Program-made: the position numbers and the translations under genes
Shown here: positions 7,722 through 13,497 of the stretch, one piece after another
Position numbering within the stretch: position 1 is the stretch's first letter
How the letters are laid out: each line of letters starts with the position of its first letter
Assembly (NCBI GenBank): GCA_013697395.1
Contig: JACCWY010000309.1
Location: forward strand, 1-13,497
Reading direction: 5' to 3'
DNA length: 13,497 bases
From: Chloroflexota bacterium
GTDB lineage: Bacteria; Chloroflexota; Limnocylindria; QHBO01
The notes under the pieces: model-generated
The model's input: only the letters and a program-made list of their open reading frames with translations
Database searches by the model: none
Told to the model about the DNA's origin: nothing

Positions 7722-8588
7722 CTAATGCAGGCGCGAGCCTCCGTCGGGCTCCTCGTCGCCGCCCTCGCGCAGGAAGCGTTCGATGTCGGCGATCAGCTCG
7801 TCACCCGCTGGCTGTCCGGACTCGTCCGCAAGCGCCTCGAGACGCTCGACATGGGCACGGGTCTCATCGTCCGACGCGGCGGCGGCGTCGAGCATGTTGC
7901 GCCGCTCGAGCGCGCGCGTCGCGAGCGTGCCGACCGGCAGATCGATGCCCAGGTGATGACCGAGCGCCGTGAGGAGGGCCAGCGACGCCGTCGGGTACGA
8001 GGCGTTCACGTAGTGCGGCACCTGCGCGAAGAAGCCGACAGCCGGGATGCCGGCCGCCGCCGCCGCCAGCTCGAGGACCGACAGCGCGGCCGATGGGACG
8101 CGAAGCAGGCCATCGGGACCCTGCCGGATCCCATCGGGTAGCAGCCCCGGAGCCGATGCCGTGGCGAGAACCGGCACCGGCCGGGTGTGCGGGACCGCCG
8201 CCGGAATGGCGCCGAGGCTCGCCCAGCTCACCACGCCGAGCCGCTTCGCCAGCTCGACGAGGTCGGACGACAGCTCCCGCCATCGGTAGTCGGGCTCCGG
8301 CCCGGTCAGGATCAGCAGGTCGCGCTCGCCGACGCGGGAGGCGGTGACGGTCAGCTCGCTCCAGGCCAGGCTCATCGGCTTACCGTCGATGATGTTCAGG
8401 ATCGGCCGGCGCGCGCGGTAGTCGTAGATCGCGTCGGGGTCGAAGGTGGCGACCCGCGTGCCGCCCTCGGCCAGCTGCGCGGCGGCCGTCGTCCCGGCGC
8501 CGCCCGCGTCGACCCAGCCCTCGAGGGCGGCCACGAGCACCGGCACCTCCAGCGGCCGATGTCCCTTCTCGAGCCTATACAACGACAT
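7722..8588 (-). CDS. PAC2 family protein
   Basis: 288 residues. PAC2 proteins are relatives of a eukaryotic proteasome-assembly chaperone and occur widely in actinobacteria and related lineages; the bacterial function is unsettled. Typical blocks are visible: ALEGWVDAGGAGTTA (21-35), FDPDAIYDYRARRP (49-62), DLLILTGPEPDYRW (90-103), PHTRPVPV (133-140) and GFFAQVPHYV (185-194). The C-terminal 70 residues are a charged helical extension. No signal peptide is seen, so it is cytosolic. It lies 65 bp downstream of, and in the same orientation as, the PAC2-independent promoter region of the SH3 gene, so it is transcribed towards that gene. The start at 8588 has a -10-like TATCCT 6 nt before it and no ribosome site. 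Confidence 0.88.
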   Translation of the reverse strand: MSLYRLEKGHRPLEVPVLVAALEGWVDAGGAGTTAAAQLAEGGTRVATFDPDAIYDYRARRPILNIIDGKPMSLAWSELTVTASRVGERDLLILTGPEPDYRWRELSSDLVELAKRLGVVSWASLGAIPAAVPHTRPVPVLATASAPGLLPDGIRQGPDGLLRVPSAALSVLELAAAAAGIPAVGFFAQVPHYVNASYPTASLALLTALGHHLGIDLPVGTLATRALERRNMLDAAAASDDETRAHVERLEALADESGQPAGDELIADIERFLREGGDEEPDGGSRLH

Positions 8589-8594
8589 GCGTCA

Positions 8595-8600
8595 AGGATA
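8595..8600 (-). promoter_or_regulatory. -10 element 6 nt before the PAC2 start codon
   Basis: TATCCT, then TGACGC, then ATG. The spacing predicts transcription starting at or next to the ATG (leaderless). No convincing -35 is visible. Confidence 0.5.
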
Positions 8601-8663
8601 GGGCGAAGGACCCGCGACGGCGATCAGGCTCGTGTCCTGCTGGCAATGCCTTGCGCCGCGCGG

Positions 8664-8669
8664 GACAAT
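8664..8669 (+). promoter_or_regulatory. -10 element 6 nt before the GNAT start codon
   Basis: GACAAT, then CAGGGC, then ATG at 8676. Same geometry as the divergent PAC2 gene. It also supports this ATG over any upstream in-frame codon. Confidence 0.5.
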
Positions 8670-8675
8670 CAGGGC

Positions 8676-9557
8676 ATGGCCGCAGAGCCGATGCGCGCGC
8701 CTTCCCCCCGGCTCGCCACACCAGACGAGATCCCCGACCTGGCCGGCGTGCTGGCCCGTGCCTTCGCCCACGATCCGTTCTACTCGTATCTCGCCGGTGA
8801 CGCCCCGGAACGATCGCAGCGGATGCGCGATGGGTGGACGGGGATCCTGCGGTTCGGCTCGGCGCACCTGTCGCACACCTACACGACCGATGATCACGCC
8901 GGCGTGGCCCTGTGGCTGCCGCCCGATCGCGGCCCGTCCCTGCTGGACAGCCTGCGCCAGATGCCCGCGCTCGCCCGGCTCGCCGGCTGGAGCCGGCTGC
9001 GCACAGTGGGCGATGCGATTGCCGCCCTCGAGAAGCGACGCCACCACCACGCACCGCAACCGCATTTCTACCTCTCGGCGCTGGGGGTCGAGCCCGATCG
9101 CCAGGGCACCGGGACGGGGACCGCGCTCCTGCTGCCCGTCCTGCACCGATGCGACCGCGAGGGACTTGTGGCCTACCTCGAAACCGCCGCCGCACGCAAC
9201 GTGCTGCTCTACGAGCGCCTCGGCTTCGACGTGGTGGAGGAGATCGACCTGCCCAGAACCGACATCCACGGCTGGCTCATGCTGCGGCCGGCCAGTCGGG
9301 CGCGTGCACCGAGTGCGTCCGATCCGCCCCGATGCGCCCGATGCCAATCAGGTTGGCCCTGTGACGAACCGAGGCTGACTCATCCGATGTTCGGCCAAGC
9401 TGGTTGGCAGAGCGTCGGAGGAAGCCGTCGTTCGAGCTGCAAAACTGCCCGTGGCCGCGGGTTCGGCCGTCGCAGGGCCAACCCAGTTGGCATCGGTCCG
9501 GTACAGGAGGTCAGACGAAGGCGATCCCGTTCGCGGAGGGAAGCTGTCCCAGTCTGA
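8676..9557 (+). CDS. GNAT family N-acetyltransferase with repeat-derived C-terminal extension
   Basis: 293 residues. Transfers an acetyl group from acetyl-CoA to an unknown amine. The GNAT core is clear: FYLSALGVEPDRQGTGTGTALL (131-152) is beta4 plus the acetyl-CoA loop, and LETAAARNVLLYERLGF (168-184) is the C-terminal motif. Such enzymes normally end soon after the last strand, here HGWLMLRP (198-205). Instead the frame stays open for ~88 more residues, and from residue 223 it runs through repeat copy B, giving a Cys/Arg/Ser-rich tail of no known fold. The gene probably lost its own stop when the repeat arrived. It overlaps the 3' end of the convergent regulator gene by 47 bp. The enzyme family is certain; whether the tail is made or stable is not. 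Confidence 0.85.
   Translation: MAAEPMRAPSPRLATPDEIPDLAGVLARAFAHDPFYSYLAGDAPERSQRMRDGWTGILRFGSAHLSHTYTTDDHAGVALWLPPDRGPSLLDSLRQMPALARLAGWSRLRTVGDAIAALEKRRHHHAPQPHFYLSALGVEPDRQGTGTGTALLLPVLHRCDREGLVAYLETAAARNVLLYERLGFDVVEEIDLPRTDIHGWLMLRPASRARAPSASDPPRCARCQSGWPCDEPRLTHPMFGQAGWQSVGGSRRSSCKTARGRGFGRRRANPVGIGPVQEVRRRRSRSRREAVPV
9342..9492 (+). repeat. Three-hairpin intergenic repeat, copy B
   Basis: Left arm GCCAA-TCAGG-TTGGC (9343-9357) followed by CCTGTGACG. Central hairpin GCCAA-GCTGG-TTGGC (9394-9408) preceded by TTCG. Right arm GTCGCAGG then GCCAA-CCCAG-TTGGC (9477-9491), the reverse complement type of the left arm. It lies between convergent GNAT and regulator genes; the right arm ends 18 bp after the regulator stop. 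Internal GTCGGAGGAA (9414-9423) is shared with copy A. Confidence 0.87.
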
Positions 9558-10166
9558 GCTCACGCATCAGCGCCCGGTGCGCGAGGGGGAAGGCCGGGCT
9601 GATCGTCGGGGCGCCGTCGACGAGAGCGCTGCGGTTGTGACGCGTGTCGGCGAGGACGAGCACCATCCGTGGGATCTGGGCGACGCTCTGCTTGAGGAGG
9701 ATCGAGCGAATCTGAGCCTGCACGTCGAGGATTCGGGTGACCGCCTCGACACCCACCCGATGCGGCGGACGCACGAGCATGGCGTCGATCGCGCGACGCT
9801 CGAGCGCGTCCGGGCTGACGGGTACCTCGGTCCGCCACGTCCACGCATCGCCGATGGAGGCGCGGAAGCGCTCGAGCAGCCGGGCTGGCCCCCGTCGCGC
9901 AGCGGCGATCCCGCCGGATACGCGCGGATCGGCAGATCCAGGCCGACGACCGCTCCCATCCGCGCCAGCTGGATGCAGCCAGCGTCCTGGAGCTCGCCCT
10001 TCTCGATCGCGCCGATGAGCTGACGAGAGCACCCCAGCGCCGCCCCCATGGCGGCCTGCGAGATCCCGGCGTTGCGTCGCGCGTTCCGCAGGTCGGCGAG
10101 CGCATGCTCGACCTGCTGGCGTGCTCGTGGAGCGGCTTCCTCGATCGGGTCGCGGCGGATCGGCAT
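9511..10166 (-). pseudogene. XRE-type helix-turn-helix regulator, split by a -1 frameshift
   Basis: The N-terminal part reads MPIRRDPIEEAAPR from the ATG at 10166, with a Cro/CI-type helix-turn-helix at about 26-60 (ISQAAMGAALGCSRQLIGAIEKGEL), and stays in frame to D91-G-G-Q94. The expected continuation, ARLLERFRASIGDAWTWRTEVPV through to IAFV, is in the next frame and ends with TGA at 9513-9511. One base lost from the run of five C at 9889-9893 explains the shift fully; restoring it gives one protein of about 218 residues. The second half, with EAVTRILDVQAQIRSILL and RMVLVLADTRHNRSAL, matches a C-terminal domain commonly joined to this HTH; its role is unknown to me. Either a real mutation or a sequencing indel. 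-10-like CATCCT lies 6 nt before the ATG. Confidence 0.8.
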
Positions 10167-10172
10167 CGGTCA

Positions 10173-10178
10173 AGGATG
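10173..10178 (-). promoter_or_regulatory. -10-like element 6 nt before the XRE gene
   Basis: CATCCT, then TGACCG, then ATG at 10166. Spacing and downstream bases resemble the PAC2 start region. It is the weakest hexamer of the set. Confidence 0.35.
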
Positions 10179-10216
10179 GCGGCGGCTGATTACTCGATCG
10201 TTATGGGTGGCTTACC

Positions 10217-10365
10217 GCCAACCCAGTTGGCCCTGTGACGATCGGATCCGGGCTCGTCGGTCGTTCGGCAAGGCCACTTGGCCGAACCGCGAAGGATACC
10301 GCCCGTTCAGCCAAATCCGGCGCATCGATACGCAGTTCGTCGGTCGCAAGGCCAATTCACTTGGC
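10217..10365 (+). repeat. Three-hairpin intergenic repeat, copy C
   Basis: Left arm GCCAA-CCCAG-TTGGC (10217-10231) followed by CCTGTGACG. The centre pairs GTTCGGC (10263-10269) with GCCGAAC (10281-10287). The right arm is GTCGCAAG then GCCAA-TTCAC-TTGGC (10351-10365). Spacings from centre to arms (about 22 and 55 nt) match copy B. The block after the centre (CGAAGGATACCGCCCGTTCAG) resembles the same block in B. It fills the gap between the regulator start and the cupin stop, with the right arm ending 12 bp from that stop. Confidence 0.85.
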
Positions 10366-10377
10366 ATCTGGCGCGCA

Positions 10378-10752
10378 TCAGGGGCGGTGCGGCCAGACCG
10401 GATCCATGAGCTCGAGGACCTGACGGGATTCCCAATCCGAGCGGATGGGGCTGAATACGTCGATCACGACTGCGCCCTCCGGGCCGGCGGTCGCGGTGTG
10501 AGGCACGTCGCCCCGGATGCGCCAGGTGCCGCCTGGTCCCAGCGCCCGCTCCTCGGAACCCACCCGGAAGGTCATCTGACCGGTGATGACCATGCCGTTC
10601 TGCTCGTGCGGGTGTCGGTGCTCCGGGACGACGGCGTCGGGGTCCAGCTCCACGATGGCGAGCGTCACCAGGTCCCCCTCCACCCGTCGCGCGCGAATGC
10701 CGTCGAAGACCTGGATGGGCGGGATGTCGGAGAGGTCGGCAAGGTCAGTCAT
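10378..10752 (-). CDS. KdgF-like small cupin protein
   Basis: 124 residues, one cupin barrel, cytosolic. Metal-site residues H46 and H48 in VPEHRHPHEQNG and H85 in GDVPHTATAG are present; Q51 or E50 may fill the acidic ligand position. GPGGTWRI and VVIDVFSPIRSDW are typical of KdgF-type cupins that act on or bind sugar derivatives. The substrate cannot be read from sequence, and no sugar-catabolism genes are adjacent. It is a single gene with its own -10-like TACGAT 6 nt before the ATG and no ribosome site. The stop is followed 12 bp later by repeat copy C. Confidence 0.85.
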   Translation of the reverse strand: MTDLADLSDIPPIQVFDGIRARRVEGDLVTLAIVELDPDAVVPEHRHPHEQNGMVITGQMTFRVGSEERALGPGGTWRIRGDVPHTATAGPEGAVVIDVFSPIRSDWESRQVLELMDPVWPHRP

Positions 10753-10758
10753 GTCCGG

Positions 10759-10764
10759 ATCGTA
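10759..10764 (-). promoter_or_regulatory. -10 element 6 nt before the cupin start codon
   Basis: TACGAT, then CCGGAC, then ATG at 10752. It fits the leaderless geometry seen at the other starts in this region. Confidence 0.5.
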
Positions 10765-10810
10765 GCGGCGGACGCGTCTCCGCGGCGCGCATGCCGCTCG
10801 GACCCTGCTC

Positions 10811-10827
10811 GTAACCGAGCCCGTTAC
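10811..10827. repeat. Short inverted repeat between cupin and TctA remnant
   Basis: GTAAC, 7 nt, GTTAC. It lies upstream of the cupin promoter and downstream of the TctA remnant stop. It could be an operator or a weak terminator stem; no T-run is seen. Confidence 0.25.
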
Positions 10828-10845
10828 AAGTGGGTGCGGCGACCC

Positions 10846-11103
10846 TCAGTCGTCGGAGCCGGTGCCGAACTCGAGGCGACGGCCACGCCCGAGCAGCCGC
10901 GGCACGAACGGCAGCACCAGTGCGGCGACGGCGGCCAGGAGCAGGATCGCCGAGATCGGCCGCGTGAGGAAGATCGACAGGTCGCCCTGGCTCAGCTGGA
11001 GCGCGCGGCGGAACTGGGTCTCGAGCATGGGGCCAAGGATGACGCCCAGGATCATCGGGCCAACCGGGAAGTCGTATCGGCGCATGAAGAATCCGACGCG
11101 TGG
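10846..11103 (-). pseudogene. C-terminal remnant of a TctA-type tricarboxylate transporter permease
   Basis: About 85 residues on the minus strand, ending in TGA, from RVGFFMRRYDFPVGPMILGVILGPMLE to a last hydrophobic helix (AILLLAAVAALVLPFVPRLL) and a charged tail. This is the conserved end of the large membrane subunit of tripartite tricarboxylate (TctA) transporters, normally about 500 residues. The upstream ~420 residues are absent: homology stops near 11100, where the promoter region of the lipoprotein gene on the other strand begins. The frame stays open upstream but is only the antisense of that gene. No tctB or tctC is present. A gene decayed by deletion is the best reading. Confidence 0.72.
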
Positions 11104-11155
11104 GACAATACCTAAAGCGCCGCCGGGGCAGCGCGCCGAAGAGGGAGGAGCCGTC

Positions 11156-11605
11156 ATGCGACGCCTGATCGTGATGATCGCGTCATTCCTGCTGGCCGGG
11201 TGCTCGGGAACGCTCGTGTCCCAGACGTTCAGCAACGTGGGCACGAGCCTGCCCGTCGAGTCGACCGCATCGGAGGCCGTCGACGCGACCATCACGGTGA
11301 TCGGCGGGGGCGCGGTCGGCGGACCGGGCGCGAGCATCGACGACGCGCTCGCCAATTCCGGCAGCGAACCCATGCTCGTCAACGGCGTGCTGCTGATGGA
11401 CCTCGACGGCGTCATCTGGCTGTGCGAATCCGTCGACGAGTCCGCGTCTCCGCCCGAGTGCGGCGAGCCACGCCTGCGTGTGGCGGACTATCCCGAGGGC
11501 GGGGCCGAATGGGACCCCAGCAGCGCTGAGATGACGGGGCTCCAGGAGCAGGACGGCGTGCTGTGGCTCGAGGGGAACCAGGTCTTCGGGGTCGTTCGGC
11601 CCTAG
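11156..11605 (+). CDS. Small secreted lipoprotein of unknown function
   Basis: 149 residues. The N-terminus MRRLIVMIASFLLAGCSG is a lipoprotein signal peptide with lipobox LAGC, cleaved before Cys16, so the mature protein would be lipid-anchored outside the membrane. The mature part is acidic, with two cysteines (in WLCES and PPECGE) that could form a disulfide, and no domain I recognise. The ATG at 11156 has GGGAGGAG 5 nt upstream, the strongest ribosome site in this half of the window, and longer in-frame starts would destroy the signal peptide. A -10-like GACAAT occurs at 11104-11109. The stop is followed 17 bp later by the first arm of repeat copy D. Confidence 0.8.
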   Translation: MRRLIVMIASFLLAGCSGTLVSQTFSNVGTSLPVESTASEAVDATITVIGGGAVGGPGASIDDALANSGSEPMLVNGVLLMDLDGVIWLCESVDESASPPECGEPRLRVADYPEGGAEWDPSSAEMTGLQEQDGVLWLEGNQVFGVVRP

Positions 11606-11620
11606 GTGGCGGCCGGTTTG

Positions 11621-11698
11621 ATGCCAAACCAATTGGCCCTGTGACGGTCCACTTCCCGTCCGCGGCGGGTTGATGCCAACCCGATTGGCCCTGTGACG
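11621..11698 (+). repeat. Three-hairpin repeat, partial copy D: two direct left arms
   Basis: Two arms in the same direction 52 bp apart: GCCAA-ACCAA-TTGGC (11623-11637) and GCCAA-CCCGA-TTGGC (11675-11689), each followed by CCTGTGACG. Centre and right arm are missing, and the IS terminal repeat starts at the final G of the second arm. It probably arose by arm duplication plus loss of the right half. Confidence 0.8.
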
Positions 11699-11715
11699 TG
11701 GAAATTGAGGTAGCC
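11698..11715 (+). repeat. Left terminal inverted repeat of the IS
   Basis: GTGGAAATTGAGGTAGCC, matching the right end with a one-base gap in the T-run and small changes at the inner end. It starts on the last G of a repeat arm. Confidence 0.8.
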
Positions 11716-11797
11716 CTCGGCTGCTGAGTTGACGAGCAGCAGCAGGGCCACCGGTGTGATCCTCAGCAGTGTTCAGCCACATGAGGAGACGACACCG

Positions 11798-13045
11798 ATG
11801 GCCCTTCCCAAGTCTGCACTCAATGACCTGCTCAGCGCTATCCGCGCCGGCGGGGACATCGACGTGCTGCGCCAAGGCATGCAGCTGGTGCTGCAGGAGC
11901 TGATCGAGCTGGAGGCCGGCCAGGCCATCGGCGCCGCCCGCTATGAGCGGGCCGATGGCCGCCTGACGCACCGCAACGGCTCCCGCGAGCGTCTGCTGTC
12001 GACCAAGGCCGGCGACGTCGAGCTGCGCATCCCCAAGCTGCGTGCCGGCAGCTTCTTCCCGTCCCTGCTTGAGCCGCGACGGCGCATCGACCGTGCCCTG
12101 TGGGCGGTCGTCATGGAGGCCTACGTCCACGGCGTCAGCACCCGCAAGGTCGACGACCTGGTCGCCGCGCTGGGCATCGACGCCGGCGTGTCGAAAAGCG
12201 AGGTCAGCCGCATCTGCGGCGAGCTCGACAAGCTGGTCGGCCAGTTTCGCCGTCGACGCCTGGAGCACACCGCCTTCCCCTACCTGTTCCTGGACGCCAC
12301 CTACGTCAAGGCCCACGACGGCGCCAGCGTGGTGTCCAAGGCCATCGTGGTGGCCACCGGCGTCACCGCCCGCGGTGATCGCGAGGTGCTCGGCTGCGCG
12401 GTCGGTGACAGCGAGGACGGCGCCTTCTGGACCAGCTTCCTGCGCGACCTGCGCAGCCGTGGCCTGTCCGGGGTGCGGCTGGTGGTGTCCGACGCCCATG
12501 AGGGCCTCAAGGGCGCCATCAGCGCCGTGCTGCTCGACACCGCCTGGCAGCGCTGCCGGGTGCACTTCCTGCGCAACGTGCTGAGCCACACGCCCAAGGG
12601 CAGCTCCCAGATGGTGGCGGCCGTGATCCGCACCATCTTCGCCGCGCCCGACGCGGCCGGCGTGGCCGAGCAGCTCGACGCGGTGGCCGAGCGCCTGGAG
12701 CCGCGCTTCCCGCGCGTCAGCGCCATGCTGCGCCAGGCGGCGCCCGAGCTGACCGCCTTCGCCGCCTTCCCTGCCGCGCACTGGCGCAAGATCTGGAGCA
12801 CCAACCCGCTGGAACGGGTCAACAAGGAGATCAAGCGCCGCACCGACGTGGTCGGCATCTTCCCCAACGAGGCGGCCATCACGCGCCTGGCCGGGGCGGT
12901 GCTGCTCGAGGTCCACGACGAGTGGCAGGTCGCCGAACGGCGCTACCTGTCCAAGGGCTCGATGGCGCGGCTTGCGCTGGCCGGTGATGATGGAGTCCCG
13001 CAGCTGGAGGTGGATCGCCAAGAGGCAGCCCTGCTGGCGTCCTGA
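11798..13045 (+). CDS. IS256-family (mutator-type) transposase
   Basis: 415 residues; cuts and rejoins DNA at the IS ends through a DDE active site. Catalytic residues are D166 in FLDATYVK, D232 in VVSDAHEGLKG and E339 in STNPLERVNKEIKRRT, the last being the family hallmark. An N-terminal helical region (LPKSALNDLL, then ELEAGQAIGAARYER) is typical for binding the ends. The length is normal, with no frameshift or stop, so the enzyme looks intact. The ATG at 11798 is chosen because GAGGAG lies 9 nt upstream; an open extension to 11729 lacks support. Confidence 0.94.
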   Translation: MALPKSALNDLLSAIRAGGDIDVLRQGMQLVLQELIELEAGQAIGAARYERADGRLTHRNGSRERLLSTKAGDVELRIPKLRAGSFFPSLLEPRRRIDRALWAVVMEAYVHGVSTRKVDDLVAALGIDAGVSKSEVSRICGELDKLVGQFRRRRLEHTAFPYLFLDATYVKAHDGASVVSKAIVVATGVTARGDREVLGCAVGDSEDGAFWTSFLRDLRSRGLSGVRLVVSDAHEGLKGAISAVLLDTAWQRCRVHFLRNVLSHTPKGSSQMVAAVIRTIFAAPDAAGVAEQLDAVAERLEPRFPRVSAMLRQAAPELTAFAAFPAAHWRKIWSTNPLERVNKEIKRRTDVVGIFPNEAAITRLAGAVLLEVHDEWQVAERRYLSKGSMARLALAGDDGVPQLEVDRQEAALLAS

Positions 13046-13057
13046 GCGGACGCCGCA

Positions 13058-13497
13058 TCAACCGTCCTGAGGTTCACGACGGTGCCTCAAATTTCCACCA
13101 CTCCAAGGGGCACGGCCGGCGGCGAAGTAGTCTGTCTCACGCCAGATCTTGCCATCACGCACAGTTATCAGTGCGACGACGTGCCACGTGTCTCCACCGG
13201 GATAAGCGAACCGTTCCGTCACCGAGAATTCGTCAGCTGAGCCGACAAGATGCACGACCGACCAGGCGGGCCAGGACGCCTTCGTGATCCACTCGTCATC
13301 CGTACCGGTGATGTGATCGATCGTCGGTCTCAGACGCCCTTCCTGGCGGCCTGGATACCCTTCGACGAGAGCCCTCCGGTTCTCCCGGCCCCGTATCCGC
13401 TCGCCCGACTGCGGATAGAGGAGCAGGTAGTCGTCGTGAATCAGAACGTCCTGGGTGTCGAAGTCGTCGACAGACACTGCGTGCATGTAGCGCTCGA
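13058..13497 (-). pseudogene. NTF2/SnoaL-like family protein, 3' end cut by the IS, 5' end outside window
   Basis: The frame is open to the window edge and reads ERYMHAV at its visible start, so the true N-terminus probably lies beyond 13497 and the ATG at 13486 is internal. Family features are YPQSGERIRGRENRRALVEGYPG, a hydrophobic core (WPAWSVVHLVGS) and RFAYPGGDTWHVVALITVRDGKIWRETDYFAA, as in the small cone-shaped NTF2-like barrel used by many enzymes and binding proteins. Relatives continue after YFA with a short conserved Trp-containing end; here, after APW, the frame enters the IS at 13098 and stops at 13058, adding about 13 foreign residues. The fold could survive this. Substrate unknown. 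Confidence 0.75.
13081..13098 (-). repeat. Right terminal inverted repeat of the IS
   Basis: Reverse complement GTGGAAATTTGAGGCACC, pairing with the left end at 11698. Its outer end meets the truncated NTF2-like reading frame. Confidence 0.8.

Larger units (their letters stand above)
11698..13098 (+). mobile_element. IS256-family insertion sequence, ~1.4 kb
   Basis: One transposase gene flanked by imperfect terminal inverted repeats GTGGAAATTGAGGTAGCC (left) and, reversed, GTGGAAATTTGAGGCACC (right). Length and layout fit IS256-type elements. No 8-9 bp target duplication is visible: the left flank reads CCTGTGACG and the right flank CACTCCAAG. The two flanks look unrelated, so a rearrangement after insertion is likely. 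Confidence 0.87.

Noticed and set aside
8187..8675. N-terminal extension of the GNAT frame
   Set aside because: It overlaps the PAC2 gene antisense and has no GNAT homology; the ATG at 8676 has a well-placed -10 element.
11106..11415. N-terminal part of the open frame containing the TctA remnant
   Set aside because: It is the antisense of the lipoprotein gene and has no permease-like hydrophobic helices.
6466..11698. Integron cassette array with attC sites
   Set aside because: Hairpin sites after genes recall attC, but the ends lack the RYYYAAC/GTTRRRY core sites, gene orientations are mixed, several genes lack a repeat, and no tyrosine integrase is present.
9342..11698. CRISPR array
   Set aside because: The arms are separated by unequal distances, occur in both orientations and are interrupted by genes; no regular spacers and no cas genes.
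11183..13021. 612-residue minus-strand open frame over the IS
   Set aside because: Antisense of the transposase and lipoprotein genes; low-complexity Gln/His/Leu-rich composition and no domain.

Overview
High-GC bacterial DNA with short intergenic gaps. The gene content suggests a soil or freshwater Actinomycetota- or Chloroflexota-type lineage: a cyclase/STAND ATPase with double zinc ribbon, PAC2, DUF4395, Ser/Ala-rich membrane-anchored SH3 proteins, a TctA remnant, and starts that look leaderless. This placement is inference, since no rRNA or marker gene is present.

Layout. (1) 1-1244, minus: RhlE-type DEAD-box RNA helicase, cut by the window start. (2) 1432-1773, plus: small protein with two tandem Cys/His zinc-binding repeats. 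(3) 1987-5517, plus: 1176-aa class III nucleotide cyclase fused to a STAND ATPase and a TPR-like tail. It converges on (4) 5525-6232, minus: DUF4395 membrane domain fused to thioredoxin. (5) 6631-7656, minus: membrane-anchored SH3-like protein. (6) 7722-8588, minus: PAC2 protein. (7) 8676-9557, plus: GNAT acetyltransferase with an abnormal C-terminus. (8) 9511-10166, minus: XRE-type regulator split by a frameshift. (9) 10378-10752, minus: KdgF-like cupin. (10) 10846-11103, minus: C-terminal scrap of a TctA permease. (11) 11156-11605, plus: small lipoprotein. (12) 11698-13098: IS256-family insertion sequence. (13) 13058-13497, minus: NTF2/SnoaL-like protein truncated by the IS.

The most interesting structure is not a gene. 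Three homologous elements of about 140-150 bp (6466-6604, 9342-9492, 10217-10365) and a two-arm partial copy (11621-11698) occupy intergenic DNA between 6.4 and 11.7 kb. Each full element has two outer arms in inverted orientation, each a hairpin GCCAA-N5-TTGGC followed by CCTGTGACG, and a central TTCGGCC-type hairpin. Internal sequence is also shared: GTCGGAGGAA is identical in the 9.4-kb copy and, reversed, in the 6.5-kb copy. Arms sit 12-27 bp after stop codons, reading the same way relative to the gene. One element supplies the last ~70 residues of the GNAT reading frame, and the IS abuts the partial copy. I do not recognise this family.

The 6.2-13.5 kb half looks like an accessory, decaying region (repeats, IS, gene scraps, frameshift), while 1-6.2 kb looks intact. 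No single pathway links the genes. Two themes are signalling (cyclase) and membrane thiol redox (DUF4395-thioredoxin).
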